64,000 nucleotides of DNA, taken from the NCBI GenBank assembly GCA_034520365.1, contig JAXHNP010000003.1, positions 496,001 to 560,000 on the forward strand. Direction: 5' to 3'. Source of the DNA: Desulfobacterales bacterium (GTDB taxonomy: Bacteria > Desulfobacterota > Desulfobacteria > Desulfobacterales > Desulfosalsimonadaceae). The notes beneath the pieces are model-generated. The model did not search any database, was not told where the DNA came from, and was given only the letters and a program-made list of their open reading frames with translations. Below, in pieces: positions 56,311 through 63,732 of this stretch. Position 1 is the first letter of the stretch, and each line of letters begins with the position of its first letter. The translations under genes were made by a program, and so were the position numbers.

Positions 56311-56805
56311 ATGACGCTAGGACACGAGAGACTTGACGTTTACCATCTATCGATCAGCTACGTGGCCTGGGTATACGAAAAGGCCAAGGGGTTGAACGGC
56401 GTCCATCGCCCCGCACGGGACCAATGGCTTCGCGCGAGCCAGTCGATCCCGCTGAACATCGCCGAGGGCAACGGCAAGACCGCCGACGCGGACAGGCGGC
56501 GCTATTTTGAGATTGCGAGGGGCTCCGCGATAGAATGCGCCACCATTCAGGATGTTCTGGTTGTCGGCAAGGCGCTGGACAAGACCGAGAGCCGGAGCCG
56601 CAAAGACGAACTCGACCGCATGGCGGCGATGCTCAGCCGACTGGGCGGAAGAGGATACCAGGTTCGGGAGGATCATACATTCTATGGCCAGGAGGCTACA
56701 GGCGATTTCGATCCCGATAGCGATAGCGATTTGGACGGAGAAGGATCCTCGTCCCCCCAAGGGCCGGCATATCATTTACAACACCCTTTCCAGCGGACTT
56801 CTTAA
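56311..56805 (+). CDS. Four-helix-bundle protein (S23/avd-like), cassette with hexamer flanks
   Basis: 164 residues from the ATG at 56311 (MTLGHERLDVYHLSISYVAW); an ATG at 56224 overlapping the preceding stop would add an Arg/Asp-rich stretch translated from the hexamers. The helices match the 23S rRNA-intervening-sequence/four-helix-bundle family (RASQSIPLNIAEGNGKTADA is its signature, and RRYFEIARGSAIECATIQDV). Function is unknown in general; homologs occur in rRNA inserts, and avd proteins work with reverse transcriptases, but no reverse transcriptase is present here. The C-terminal tail (DFDPDSDSDLDGEG) is translated repeat. The family member seems to have arrived as a unit with its flanks. 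Confidence 0.75.
   Translation: MTLGHERLDVYHLSISYVAWVYEKAKGLNGVHRPARDQWLRASQSIPLNIAEGNGKTADADRRRYFEIARGSAIECATIQDVLVVGKALDKTESRSRKDELDRMAAMLSRLGGRGYQVREDHTFYGQEATGDFDPDSDSDLDGEGSSSPQGPAYHLQHPFQRTS
56703..56732 (-). repeat. Hexamer array right of the four-helix-bundle gene (inverted)
   Basis: CGATTTCGATCCCGATAGCG ATAGCGATTT on the plus strand; on the minus strand the same AAATCG, GCTATC, GGGATCG and GAAATCG units as at 56264-56305. It lies in the coding frame of the gene's tail. Confidence 0.8.
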
Positions 56806-56863
56806 ATTGATGGCCGTGCTTTTCAACCGCCGGCCGTGCCACCCAAGCGGAGAATTCGCCTAA

Positions 56864-58270
56864 ATGCGTGATCAACCCGCCATAGAGGGACTGTTTTCCT
56901 CTCCAGTGGCGCTTAAAGCCCTGATTGATGAAATACCCATGGGCATCCTTATCCTGGGCCCCTATCGTCGCATTATCACCATGAACCGGGCCCTTGAGGC
57001 CCTGACCGGGTTTTACCGGGAGGAGGCCGCGGGTATCGGCTGCCATCACATCCTCCGCAGCCGGATCTGCTTCAAGGAATGCCCGCTGCTGAAACTGGAT
57101 AAACACTCCGAACCGCTCTCCTATGAAAGCGACATCATCAACAAGGATCGCCAGCGGATTCCCATCCGCGTCACCATGGCCCCTGTCATTGACACCTCCG
57201 GCGAGATCACCGGCTACATCGAAACCGTGGAGGACATCCGGGCCATCAACACCCATGATGCGGAAATGCATCAGGCATTCAGCTATTCGCATATCATCGG
57301 CAAAAGCCCAAAGATGGAAAGAATCTTTCAGATGCTCCCGTTGATTGCGCAGAACGATTCCTCGGTACTGATTACCGGAGAGACCGGGACCGGCAAGGAC
57401 ATGCTGGCCGAAGCAATCCATGAGTCCTCAAGCCGGGCAAAGGGGCCGTTTATCAAAGTCAACTGCGGGGCCCTGCCGGAAACACTGCTTGAATCCGAAC
57501 TTTTCGGCCACAAAAAGGGGGCGTTCACCGGGGCGGTAGAAAACAAGCCCGGCCGATTCCGGCTGGCCCAGAACGGCTCCCTTTATCTGACGGAAATCGG
57601 GGATCTGCCGCTCGCGCTCCAGGTCAAGCTCCTGACCTTTTTAGACGATAAGATCGTTTACCCTTTGGGCAGCTCAAAAGGCGTTCATGTGGATGTCCGG
57701 GTCATTGCCGCCACCCACCGCCACCTGGAGCAAATGGTGAAAGCCGGGGAATTCAGGGAGGACCTTTTGTTTCGGCTGAACGTGGTTCGCCTGCATCTGC
57801 CGCCGCTCAGGGAGCGGGAGGAGGATCTGCGGCTGTTGATCGATCATTTTTTTAACCAATTTACAACCCATTTCGGCAAATCCGTTAAAGGATTTACCAA
57901 GCGGGCCTTAGACATTTTAAAAACCTATTCATATCCCGGAAACGTCCGGGAACTAAGAAATATCATTGAATATTCCGTCAATGTCTGCCAGGATGAGCAC
58001 ATTGACAGCCGCCACCTCCCGGCCTATCTGACCGAAACACCGCATGAGCCGAAACCCCGGAACGAAGCCATGGAAGCGCCCCAGCCCATGCAAACGCCGC
58101 CCCCCCGGGCGGCGGAATCCGTTCAGGGCAAAAATTGGGCGGAAATTGAAAAACAAATGATACTTGACGCCCTGTATCAGGCCGGCGGCCGGCGCAGCAA
58201 AGCCGCAGAAATTCTCGGCTGGGGCAGAAGCACCCTATGGCGTAAGATGAAGCATTATAAGATAAGCTGA
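56864..58270 (+). CDS. PAS-containing sigma-54-dependent transcription activator, Fis-type HTH
   Basis: 468 residues. A PAS domain covers about residues 15-130 and contains three cysteines and two histidines close together (GIGCHHILRSRICFKECPLL; Cys60, Cys69, Cys73), a pattern that could bind metal or sense redox. The AAA+ domain has Walker A GETGTGKD at 172-179 and GAFTGA at 219-224, the loop that contacts sigma-54. The C-terminal helix-turn-helix is Fis-like (AAEILGWGRSTLWRKMKHYK). No receiver domain is present, so it senses a signal directly. It heads the two-component cluster; a sigma-54 promoter lies 4.7 kb downstream at 61576-61593. Confidence 0.93.
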   Translation: MRDQPAIEGLFSSPVALKALIDEIPMGILILGPYRRIITMNRALEALTGFYREEAAGIGCHHILRSRICFKECPLLKLDKHSEPLSYESDIINKDRQRIPIRVTMAPVIDTSGEITGYIETVEDIRAINTHDAEMHQAFSYSHIIGKSPKMERIFQMLPLIAQNDSSVLITGETGTGKDMLAEAIHESSSRAKGPFIKVNCGALPETLLESELFGHKKGAFTGAVENKPGRFRLAQNGSLYLTEIGDLPLALQVKLLTFLDDKIVYPLGSSKGVHVDVRVIAATHRHLEQMVKAGEFREDLLFRLNVVRLHLPPLREREEDLRLLIDHFFNQFTTHFGKSVKGFTKRALDILKTYSYPGNVRELRNIIEYSVNVCQDEHIDSRHLPAYLTETPHEPKPRNEAMEAPQPMQTPPPRAAESVQGKNWAEIEKQMILDALYQAGGRRSKAAEILGWGRSTLWRKMKHYKIS

Positions 58271-58626
58271 TGAAAAAGATTCTGATACCGATTTTCGGCA
58301 ATGATATCTCCCCGCGATTCGACCTGACCGCTGAAGTTTATATCCTCAATGTTGACAAAAGCGGCCATTACCAGGATGAACGCATCGTGGTCCTGCCCCA
58401 GATCTCCGCCGAACATCTCTGCCATTTAATCCTTACGGAAAACGTCCATGTGGTGATCTGCGGCGGCATTGAAGATGAATATTACCAGTATCTGGCCTGG
58501 AAACGGATCACGGTTTACGACTCGGTAATCGGCCCGTGGCAGGCGGCAGTTTCGAGATATCTTGACAATTCCCTCCACTCCGGCGATATACTTGATAAGC
58601 TAAAGGAGGATTCCATACATGAGTGA
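58270..58626 (+). CDS. NifX/NifB-type small protein (dinitrogenase Fe-Mo cofactor family)
   Basis: 118 residues, one ribonuclease-H-like NifX domain: MKKILIPIFGNDISPRFDLT is the family's first strand and loop, and VHVVICGGIEDEYYQYLAW the second half. NifX/NafY proteins bind metal-cluster precursors; many free-standing members are uncharacterised. No nitrogenase gene is nearby. Its start overlaps the activator's stop (TGATG) and its end overlaps the kinase by 8 bases, so it belongs to the signalling operon, perhaps as a cofactor-sensing partner. Confidence 0.82.
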   Translation: MKKILIPIFGNDISPRFDLTAEVYILNVDKSGHYQDERIVVLPQISAEHLCHLILTENVHVVICGGIEDEYYQYLAWKRITVYDSVIGPWQAAVSRYLDNSLHSGDILDKLKEDSIHE

Positions 58627-60343
58627 GACTCTGACTTCGGAACGTATGAATGGCCGGACAAGCGAGAAAAAGACCCGGCGCAAACTCCAGCACCGATATC
58701 TCCGCCTCCGCCGCAATATGATCATCATTATGGTGCTTGTGACCATTGTGCCCCTGACCCTGATGCTGTTGATCAATGCCTTCCAGTATCAGTCCAAAAT
58801 CAAGTCTGAGCGCATTGAACCCATGCGGGCCATCGTCAACAAGTCCACCCATTCCTTTGAACTGTTTCTGGAAGAGCGGATTTCGGCCATCCGGTTTCTG
58901 GCTTCCAGTTACACCTTTAAACAGCTTTCTGAGCAGAAAATATTGAACCAGGTCTACCATGATCTGCGCGACACCTTCGGCGGATATGTGGATCTGGGGC
59001 TAATCAACAGCAAGGGCATCCAGGTAAGCTATGCCGGTCCCTATGAGCTCTTGAATAAAGACTATTCTGAGCAGCAATGGTTCCAGGAGGTTCAGGTCCG
59101 GGGCACCTATATCAGCGATGTCTTCATGGGGTATCGAAAATTTCCGCACATCGCCCTGGCCGCCCAGCACCTGAAACCTGACGGCACCTTCTGGGTGCTG
59201 CGCGCCACCATGGACACAAAAAAATTTGACAACCTGATTGCGGCCATGGGGTTAAGCCCGATCAGCGACGCCTTTATCATCAACCCAAACGGCATTCTTC
59301 AAACCGAATCCCAGTTTTACGGCGATGTGCTTGAAGAATGCCGCCTCTCTGTCCCCCGGGGCGGCGCCGGCACCCATGTAACGGAAAAAACCGACCCGAA
59401 CGGGAGAGAAGTTTTCCAGATTTCGTCAAATTTTTTAAAGCATGACTACACGCTGGTCACCGTGATTCCACGGGAGATCATTTTAAAATCCTGGCACTCC
59501 CTGCGCCAGGAGATGATCCTTATCTTTATCATCAGCTTTGTGGCCATCCTGATGGTCATTTTCTGGGTTACCACCCAGCTGGTCAAGCGCATTCAGGATG
59601 CGGATGAGCGCCGGGAGGCGGCATTCAGAAACCTGGAATACACCCAGAAGCTCTCCTCCATCGGGCGTCTGGCCGCAGGCGTGGCCCATGAAATCAACAA
59701 CCCCTTGTCCATCATCAATGAAAAAGCCGGGCTGTTAAAAGATCTGGTCGAACATGACCGCTATCAGGACAAGGATAAACTCCTTAAAATGACCGCTTCC
59801 ATCAATCAGTCCGTCAACCGCTGCAAATCGATCACCCAACGGCTGCTGGGATTTGCCCGTCAAATCGGGGTACATTATGAAATGCTGGATGTCAATGAGG
59901 TGCTCAAGGAAACCATCGGATTTCTGAAAAAAGAGGCGATTTCCAAAAACATCCATACCCGGTATGAACTCGATGAAGAACTGTCCAAAATATCCTCGGA
60001 CCGCGGCCAGCTCCAGCAGGTTTTTTTAAATATCATTAACAATGCCTTTGCCGCGGTTGAGAAGGGCGGGGAGGTAGCCCTCAAGACCCGGGAGGTGGAT
60101 GCGTATACGATTGCCGCCTCCATCAGCGACAACGGGACGGGTATGACCAATGAAACCCTCAAGCAGATATTCGAGCCGTTTTTCACCACCAATAAACAGT
60201 ACGGCACCGGCCTCGGGCTGTCCATCACCTACGGCATCGTCAAAAAACTCGGCGGTGACATCAAGGTTCAGAGCAAACTTGGTGAAGGCTCCACATTTAC
60301 CATCTATTTACCCAAAAAACAGGCGGGAGAGCAAAATGAATAA
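58619..60343 (+). CDS. Membrane sensor histidine kinase with extracytoplasmic sensor domain
   Basis: 574 residues. Transmembrane helix 1 (IIIMVLVTIVPLTLMLLINA, about 40-60), an extracytoplasmic domain of the double-Cache type (about 60-290; GGYVDLGLINSKGIQVSYAG), transmembrane helix 2 (MILIFIISFVAILMVIFWVT, about 300-320) and a cytosolic kinase. The H-box is GVAHEINNPLSIINEKAG with His357. The ATPase has the N-box IINNAFAAVEKGG, G1 DNGTGMTNE and G2 YGTGLGLSI. It has no HAMP domain that I can see. It overlaps the next receiver gene by 8 bases, so that receiver is its probable first target. Confidence 0.92.
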   Translation: MSETLTSERMNGRTSEKKTRRKLQHRYLRLRRNMIIIMVLVTIVPLTLMLLINAFQYQSKIKSERIEPMRAIVNKSTHSFELFLEERISAIRFLASSYTFKQLSEQKILNQVYHDLRDTFGGYVDLGLINSKGIQVSYAGPYELLNKDYSEQQWFQEVQVRGTYISDVFMGYRKFPHIALAAQHLKPDGTFWVLRATMDTKKFDNLIAAMGLSPISDAFIINPNGILQTESQFYGDVLEECRLSVPRGGAGTHVTEKTDPNGREVFQISSNFLKHDYTLVTVIPREIILKSWHSLRQEMILIFIISFVAILMVIFWVTTQLVKRIQDADERREAAFRNLEYTQKLSSIGRLAAGVAHEINNPLSIINEKAGLLKDLVEHDRYQDKDKLLKMTASINQSVNRCKSITQRLLGFARQIGVHYEMLDVNEVLKETIGFLKKEAISKNIHTRYELDEELSKISSDRGQLQQVFLNIINNAFAAVEKGGEVALKTREVDAYTIAASISDNGTGMTNETLKQIFEPFFTTNKQYGTGLGLSITYGIVKKLGGDIKVQSKLGEGSTFTIYLPKKQAGEQNE

Positions 60344-60710
60344 GGTGAAGGTCTTACTTGTGGATGACGAGGAAGAGTTCGTCTCCGCCCTGGCTGAGCG
60401 GCTGGATATTCGGGGGATTGAAGCGCATGTGGCTACAGACGGGGAACAGGCCCTGGAAATGATCGAAAATGATACCTTTCCGGTGATCGTCCTGGATGTG
60501 ATTATGCCCGGCATCAGCGGCCTTGAAGTAATGCAGCGGATCAATGCCAAACAGATCGATACGGTGGTGATTCTGCTCACCGGCCACGGCTCCACCAAGG
60601 AAGGCCTTGAAGGGATGCGTATGGGCGCATTCGATTACCTGATGAAGCCTCTTGACATTGATGAACTGATTTCCAAAATGCATGAAGCCATTGAATCCAA
60701 AAACTCATAG
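60336..60710 (+). CDS. Single-domain response regulator (receiver only)
   Basis: 124 residues from the ATG at 60336 inside the end of the kinase gene; the frame is open further upstream but that part overlaps the kinase. All receiver residues are present: acidic pair in LLVDDEEEF, phospho-acceptor Asp54 (IVLDVIMPG), Thr in LLTGHGST and Lys in YLMKPLDI. There is no output domain, so it must act by phosphotransfer or by protein contact, as CheY or Spo0F do. The next gene is a phosphotransferase-like protein. Confidence 0.94.
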   Translation: MNKVKVLLVDDEEEFVSALAERLDIRGIEAHVATDGEQALEMIENDTFPVIVLDVIMPGISGLEVMQRINAKQIDTVVILLTGHGSTKEGLEGMRMGAFDYLMKPLDIDELISKMHEAIESKNS

Positions 60711-60721
60711 AAGAGGTAAAA

Positions 60722-61387
60722 ATGTCCGAGTTAAAGGGAAAAGATGTTGAATTCTTCGGCAAGATAACCGCCTCCATGACCCATGAATTCAAAAACGTGC
60801 TGGCCATCATCAAGGAATCCGCCGGCCTGATGGAGGATATCACTAAAATTGCCCCGCTATCCGAAAGCAAGCACCAGGAAAAATTCGACAATGCCCTGAG
60901 CACCGTCAAAAACCAGTTAAACCGGGGCATGGAACTGAGCACGGTTTTCAACCGGTTTGCCCATTCGCCGGACAAGCCTCAGACGGAAATCAACCTCAAA
61001 GACCTTGCCGAGCGCGTGGTAACACTCTCTGAACGACTTGCCCGGTTAAAGCATATTACCCTTACCGCCGCCCCCGATGACAAAGCGGATAAAGCCTTAA
61101 ACATCACCGGCAACCCCGTATGGGCGCAAATGGCTGTTTATCAGGCCATTGAATGCTGCCTGAACCAGCTATCCCCGGAGTGTGAAATTACCCTGACCAG
61201 CAGCAGTATTGACGGGCATAAAGGGATTCGGATCGATTGCGCCAATGTTCAAACCGATGCGGCCGAATTCTGCCGGTCGCTTGAAAACGCCGAGCATTGG
61301 CAGGAACTGGAATCCGTTATGGAGGCTGTTAACGGCCGTGCGCAGACCTCAGAGAAGGGGCCTGGCATCAGACTGTTATTTGATTAG
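60722..61387 (+). CDS. Kinase-like protein with H-box but degenerate ATPase domain; possible phosphotransferase
   Basis: 221 residues, soluble. The N-terminal helix pair carries an H-box ASMTHEFKNVLAIIKESAGL with His21, and a second helix (FDNALSTVKNQLNRGMELST) completes a DHp hairpin. Residues about 85-221 have the length and rough pattern of an HATPase domain but no N-box Asn-pair, no DxGxG G1 box, and only GPGIRLLFD at the end in place of G2. It probably cannot bind ATP. This is the layout of Spo0B/ChpT-type histidine phosphotransferases, which relay phosphate between receivers. It stands between two receiver genes. The assignment is an inference from motifs. Confidence 0.65.
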   Translation: MSELKGKDVEFFGKITASMTHEFKNVLAIIKESAGLMEDITKIAPLSESKHQEKFDNALSTVKNQLNRGMELSTVFNRFAHSPDKPQTEINLKDLAERVVTLSERLARLKHITLTAAPDDKADKALNITGNPVWAQMAVYQAIECCLNQLSPECEITLTSSSIDGHKGIRIDCANVQTDAAEFCRSLENAEHWQELESVMEAVNGRAQTSEKGPGIRLLFD

Positions 61388-61465
61388 ACCGGTTTCCCCC
61401 CTTCCGTCCGCCCCAAACCGAATGTTCTCTAAGCCGTCTTCGTGCGAGCAATTTGTTTTATTTTG

Positions 61466-61492
61466 TTTCAAAATGTTTCTTTCAAAATGTTT
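61466..61492 (+). promoter_or_regulatory. Direct repeats, possible activator-binding sites
   Basis: TTTCAAAATGTTT occurs at 61466-61478 and again at 61480-61492, with a weaker TTGTTTCATAAC at 61497-61508. They lie about 85-110 bases upstream of the sigma-54 promoter, the usual distance for enhancer sites of a sigma-54 activator. Confidence 0.4.
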
Positions 61493-61575
61493 TTAATTGT
61501 TTCATAACGCTTCACCCACCGCCCCAACCTTCCCATAGAAATTCAAAAACCATTGCACCGTGCGATTCTCTATAG

Positions 61576-61593
61576 TTGGCACAAAAGATGCTT
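61576..61593 (+). promoter_or_regulatory. Sigma-54 (-24/-12) promoter
   Basis: TTGGCACAAAAGATGCTT: GG at 61578-61579 and GC at 61590-61591, exactly the -24/-12 spacing, with TGGCAC and TGC kept. Transcription would start near 61603, about 50 bases before the small FAEAGE protein. The activator at 56864-58270 is the obvious candidate regulator. Confidence 0.72.
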
Positions 61594-61655
61594 TAGAATA
61601 TTATAAAATATAATGATTAATTGCCAATAATATCATTTTTTTAAGGAGGATTGAC

Positions 61656-61958
61656 ATGGCACGAATCAACTTTGAAAACACATTTGCGGCGGCGGCTTTT
61701 GCCGAAGCCGGGGAGCATGAAACAGCCATGAAAATGGCCGGCATTACACCGGTTTATGAGAAGGTCCGAAAATTTGCCGATGCTGTTCAACAGTGCTTTG
61801 CTGCGGTTGGCTTTGCCGAAGCCGGCTGCCATGCCGAGGCGACTAAAATGGCGCATACCGAAACGGTATGCCGGAAAAACAGCGAAACCCTGGACAACTT
61901 CCTTGAAAACGTGGGACTCAGCAATGTCCGGGTCTGCTACGGGCTGGCGACGGTATAG
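61656..61958 (+). CDS. Small helical protein with two FAEAGE motif repeats, unknown
   Basis: 100 residues after a strong AAGGAGG. It consists of two halves: residues about 9-28 (TFAAAAFAEAGEHETAMKMA) and about 47-66 (QCFAAVGFAEAGCHAEATKM), joined by a helix (VYEKVRKFADAVQ). The repeated core FAEAG...A. KMA also closes the next two proteins, which are receivers. No enzyme motif, signal peptide or known family is visible. It is the first gene behind the sigma-54 promoter, so it may be the most strongly induced product of the cluster and an adaptor or binding partner of the receivers. Confidence 0.8.
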   Translation: MARINFENTFAAAAFAEAGEHETAMKMAGITPVYEKVRKFADAVQQCFAAVGFAEAGCHAEATKMAHTETVCRKNSETLDNFLENVGLSNVRVCYGLATV

Positions 61959-61976
61959 CACGCCTTGCTTCTCGCG

Positions 61977-62501
61977 ATGAGAATCAATCTGTTGCTTATT
62001 GAAACCGACTATTTATACCGCATCAATTTGAGCAACCGTCTGGCCCAGGGAGATTTCCGCATTTTTTCAGCGAACCAGCCCAAAGAAATCAACCGCCTGA
62101 TCAAAAAGAAAAAAATCGATGTTGCACTATTGGATCTTTCAGGGTTAAAATTAGAAGGATTAAAAATATTGTCATTGATCAAAAAGCTCAACCCGTTGAC
62201 GGAGGTAATTACACTTAACGGCTCCGGCAATATGGCATTATCCATAGACGGGATGAAGCGGGGCGCGTTTGATGACCTTTTGATTCCGTTTGATATGAAA
62301 ACCTTGATGGAGCGGATCAAAACAGCCTATGCGCAGAAAAGTGAGCGCGAGGCCGAAACCGCCATCAGCGGATATCAAAAGGTTATGATGGCTGCTGCAT
62401 TCGCTGAAGCGGGGGAAAGTGAAACCGCTAAAGCGTTAATGGATAGTTGCAAAAGAAAATCTGTTGACCCAAACTCAAAAGGAGAACGCAATGGCGGATA
62501 A
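61977..62501 (+). CDS. Degenerate receiver-domain protein with C-terminal FAEAGE motif
   Basis: 174 residues from the ATG at 61977 (a TTG four codons upstream is open too). Residues 1-115 have the receiver fold, and Asp53 stands at the phospho-acceptor place (VALLDLSG). But the acidic pair is Glu-Thr-Asp (LLIETDY), the conserved Thr is replaced by Asn81 (TLNGSG) and the Lys by Ile103 (LLIPFD). It may therefore be a pseudo-receiver that binds rather than switches. The tail VMMAAAFAEAGESETAKALM carries the motif of the preceding protein. It overlaps the next receiver gene by 11 bases. Confidence 0.8.
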   Translation: MRINLLLIETDYLYRINLSNRLAQGDFRIFSANQPKEINRLIKKKKIDVALLDLSGLKLEGLKILSLIKKLNPLTEVITLNGSGNMALSIDGMKRGAFDDLLIPFDMKTLMERIKTAYAQKSEREAETAISGYQKVMMAAAFAEAGESETAKALMDSCKRKSVDPNSKGERNGG

Positions 62502-62985
62502 AGACAACATTAAAATTCTTCTGGTCGATGATGAGGAAGAATTTGTCAAAACCCTGTCCGAACGGATCAAGATGCGGGAACTGGGCACCAATATTGCACA
62601 TAACGGGGAGCAGGCCCTGGAGCTTGTGGACAATGAAGTCCCGGATGTCATGGTGCTTGATTTAAGGATGCCGGGCATTGACGGCATGGAGGTCTTAAAG
62701 CGGGTAAAAAAAACCTATCCGGATGTTCAGGTCATCATTCTGACCGGCCACGGCTCGGAAAAGGATGAAGAAGAGGCCAGGCGGCTTGGTGCGTTTGAAT
62801 ATCTGCAAAAGCCGGTAGAGGTTGACACCCTGGTGCAGAAAATCCAGCGCGCCTATCGGCAGAAAATCGAAACCTCCATGATGGCCGGCACGTTTGCTGA
62901 GGCCGGGGAGTTTGATACCGCCCAACAGATCCTTGATCGGGACAAAAAGAAAGATAAAAAAAAAGATAAAAAAAAAGACAGGTAG
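62491..62985 (+). CDS. Response regulator with FAEAGE motif and Lys/Asp repeat tail
   Basis: 164 residues from the ATG at 62491 (AAGGAG upstream). The receiver is intact: LLVDDEEEF, Asp57 (MVLDLRMPG), ILTGHGS and YLQKPVEV. After it come SMMAGTFAEAGEFDTAQQIL and a tail of KKKD repeats that ends the protein. The tail is coded by two runs of nine A bases that could slip in replication and change the C-terminus. There is no DNA-binding domain. A terminator follows at 63032-63075. Confidence 0.9.
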   Translation: MADKDNIKILLVDDEEEFVKTLSERIKMRELGTNIAHNGEQALELVDNEVPDVMVLDLRMPGIDGMEVLKRVKKTYPDVQVIILTGHGSEKDEEEARRLGAFEYLQKPVEVDTLVQKIQRAYRQKIETSMMAGTFAEAGEFDTAQQILDRDKKKDKKKDKKKDR

Positions 62986-63031
62986 CCCGAAACTGATGCG
63001 TTAAGCTTACCTTTACACACGGAACAGAGCC

Positions 63032-63075
63032 TCGGCATAGCCATCTGCCCTGACAGATCACTATGCCGAATTTTT
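63032..63075 (+). terminator. Rho-independent terminator after the FAEAGE receiver gene
   Basis: TCGGCATAG pairs with CTATGCCGA (63032-63040 with 63061-63069); an inner ATCTG/CAGAT extends the stem around CCCTGA. ATTTTT follows. It ends the transcript that begins at the sigma-54 promoter. Confidence 0.82.
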
Positions 63076-63110
63076 ATGAAGCTGCCATTTTAAAGACCAG
63101 GAGCTTATGA

Positions 63111-63674
63111 ATGAAGGAAATACTTGTTAAAGACTTGATGGTTCCCCTGGAGGAGTACGCGACCATCCACGAAAGCGCGACTCTCTATGATGCGGTCCAG
63201 GCCCTGGAGCAGGCGCAGAAAAGCTGGGAAAAATCCCACCAGACCTATCTCCATCGGGCGGTTCTGGTTTACAACGATAAAAAAGAAATTGCGGGTAAAT
63301 TAAGCCAGCTCGATCTCCTCAAAGGTCTGGAGCCCAAATATCACCAGGCTTCTGCACAGGGCGGCCGGATGATGACCAGCGGGTTCAGCCAGAGCTTCCT
63401 GCGCTCTCTCATCCAACAATTCTCCCTCTGGGACAAGCCGCTCGCGGATATCTGCAAAAAAGCGGCTAAAATGCAGGTAAAAAACTGCATGTATATTCCG
63501 GAGGAGGGCGAATACGTGGATCTGGAGGATACCCTTGATGTCGCCATCAACCAGCTGGTACTGGGCCACCATCAATCCCTGCTGGTGACCAGAAACGGGA
63601 AAATCGTGGGTATTCTTCGGCTGACCGACGTTTTCAAAGAAGTCTGCAATATGATTAAAGCGTGCAGCATCTAA
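63111..63674 (+). CDS. CBS-domain pair protein, unknown ligand
   Basis: 187 residues. CBS domain 1 covers about residues 5-75 (VKDLMVPLEEYATIHESATL, then a Val-Tyr-Asn-Asp strand) and CBS domain 2 about 120-185 (EYVDLEDTLDVAINQLVLGH then LLVTRNGKIVGILRLTD). A helical insert of about 45 residues lies between them. Stand-alone CBS pairs bind adenine nucleotides and report energy state. It lies between receiver genes and may give the cluster an energy input. AGGAG lies before the ATG. Confidence 0.85.
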   Translation: MKEILVKDLMVPLEEYATIHESATLYDAVQALEQAQKSWEKSHQTYLHRAVLVYNDKKEIAGKLSQLDLLKGLEPKYHQASAQGGRMMTSGFSQSFLRSLIQQFSLWDKPLADICKKAAKMQVKNCMYIPEEGEYVDLEDTLDVAINQLVLGHHQSLLVTRNGKIVGILRLTDVFKEVCNMIKACSI

Positions 63675-63732
63675 CCGGATTGAGCCAGAAAAGCCCGATT
63701 CACAGATATTTGCGTGATTAAAGGGGGACTAC

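Noticed and set aside
58270-58626. Evidence of a nitrogen-fixation locus from the NifX-like gene
   Set aside because: No nifHDK, nifB or nifEN neighbours; NifX-type domains are common outside nitrogenase regions.
60150-60335. Upstream extension of the receiver gene 60336-60710
   Set aside because: It overlaps the kinase's ATPase domain in another frame; the ATG at 60336 begins a standard receiver.
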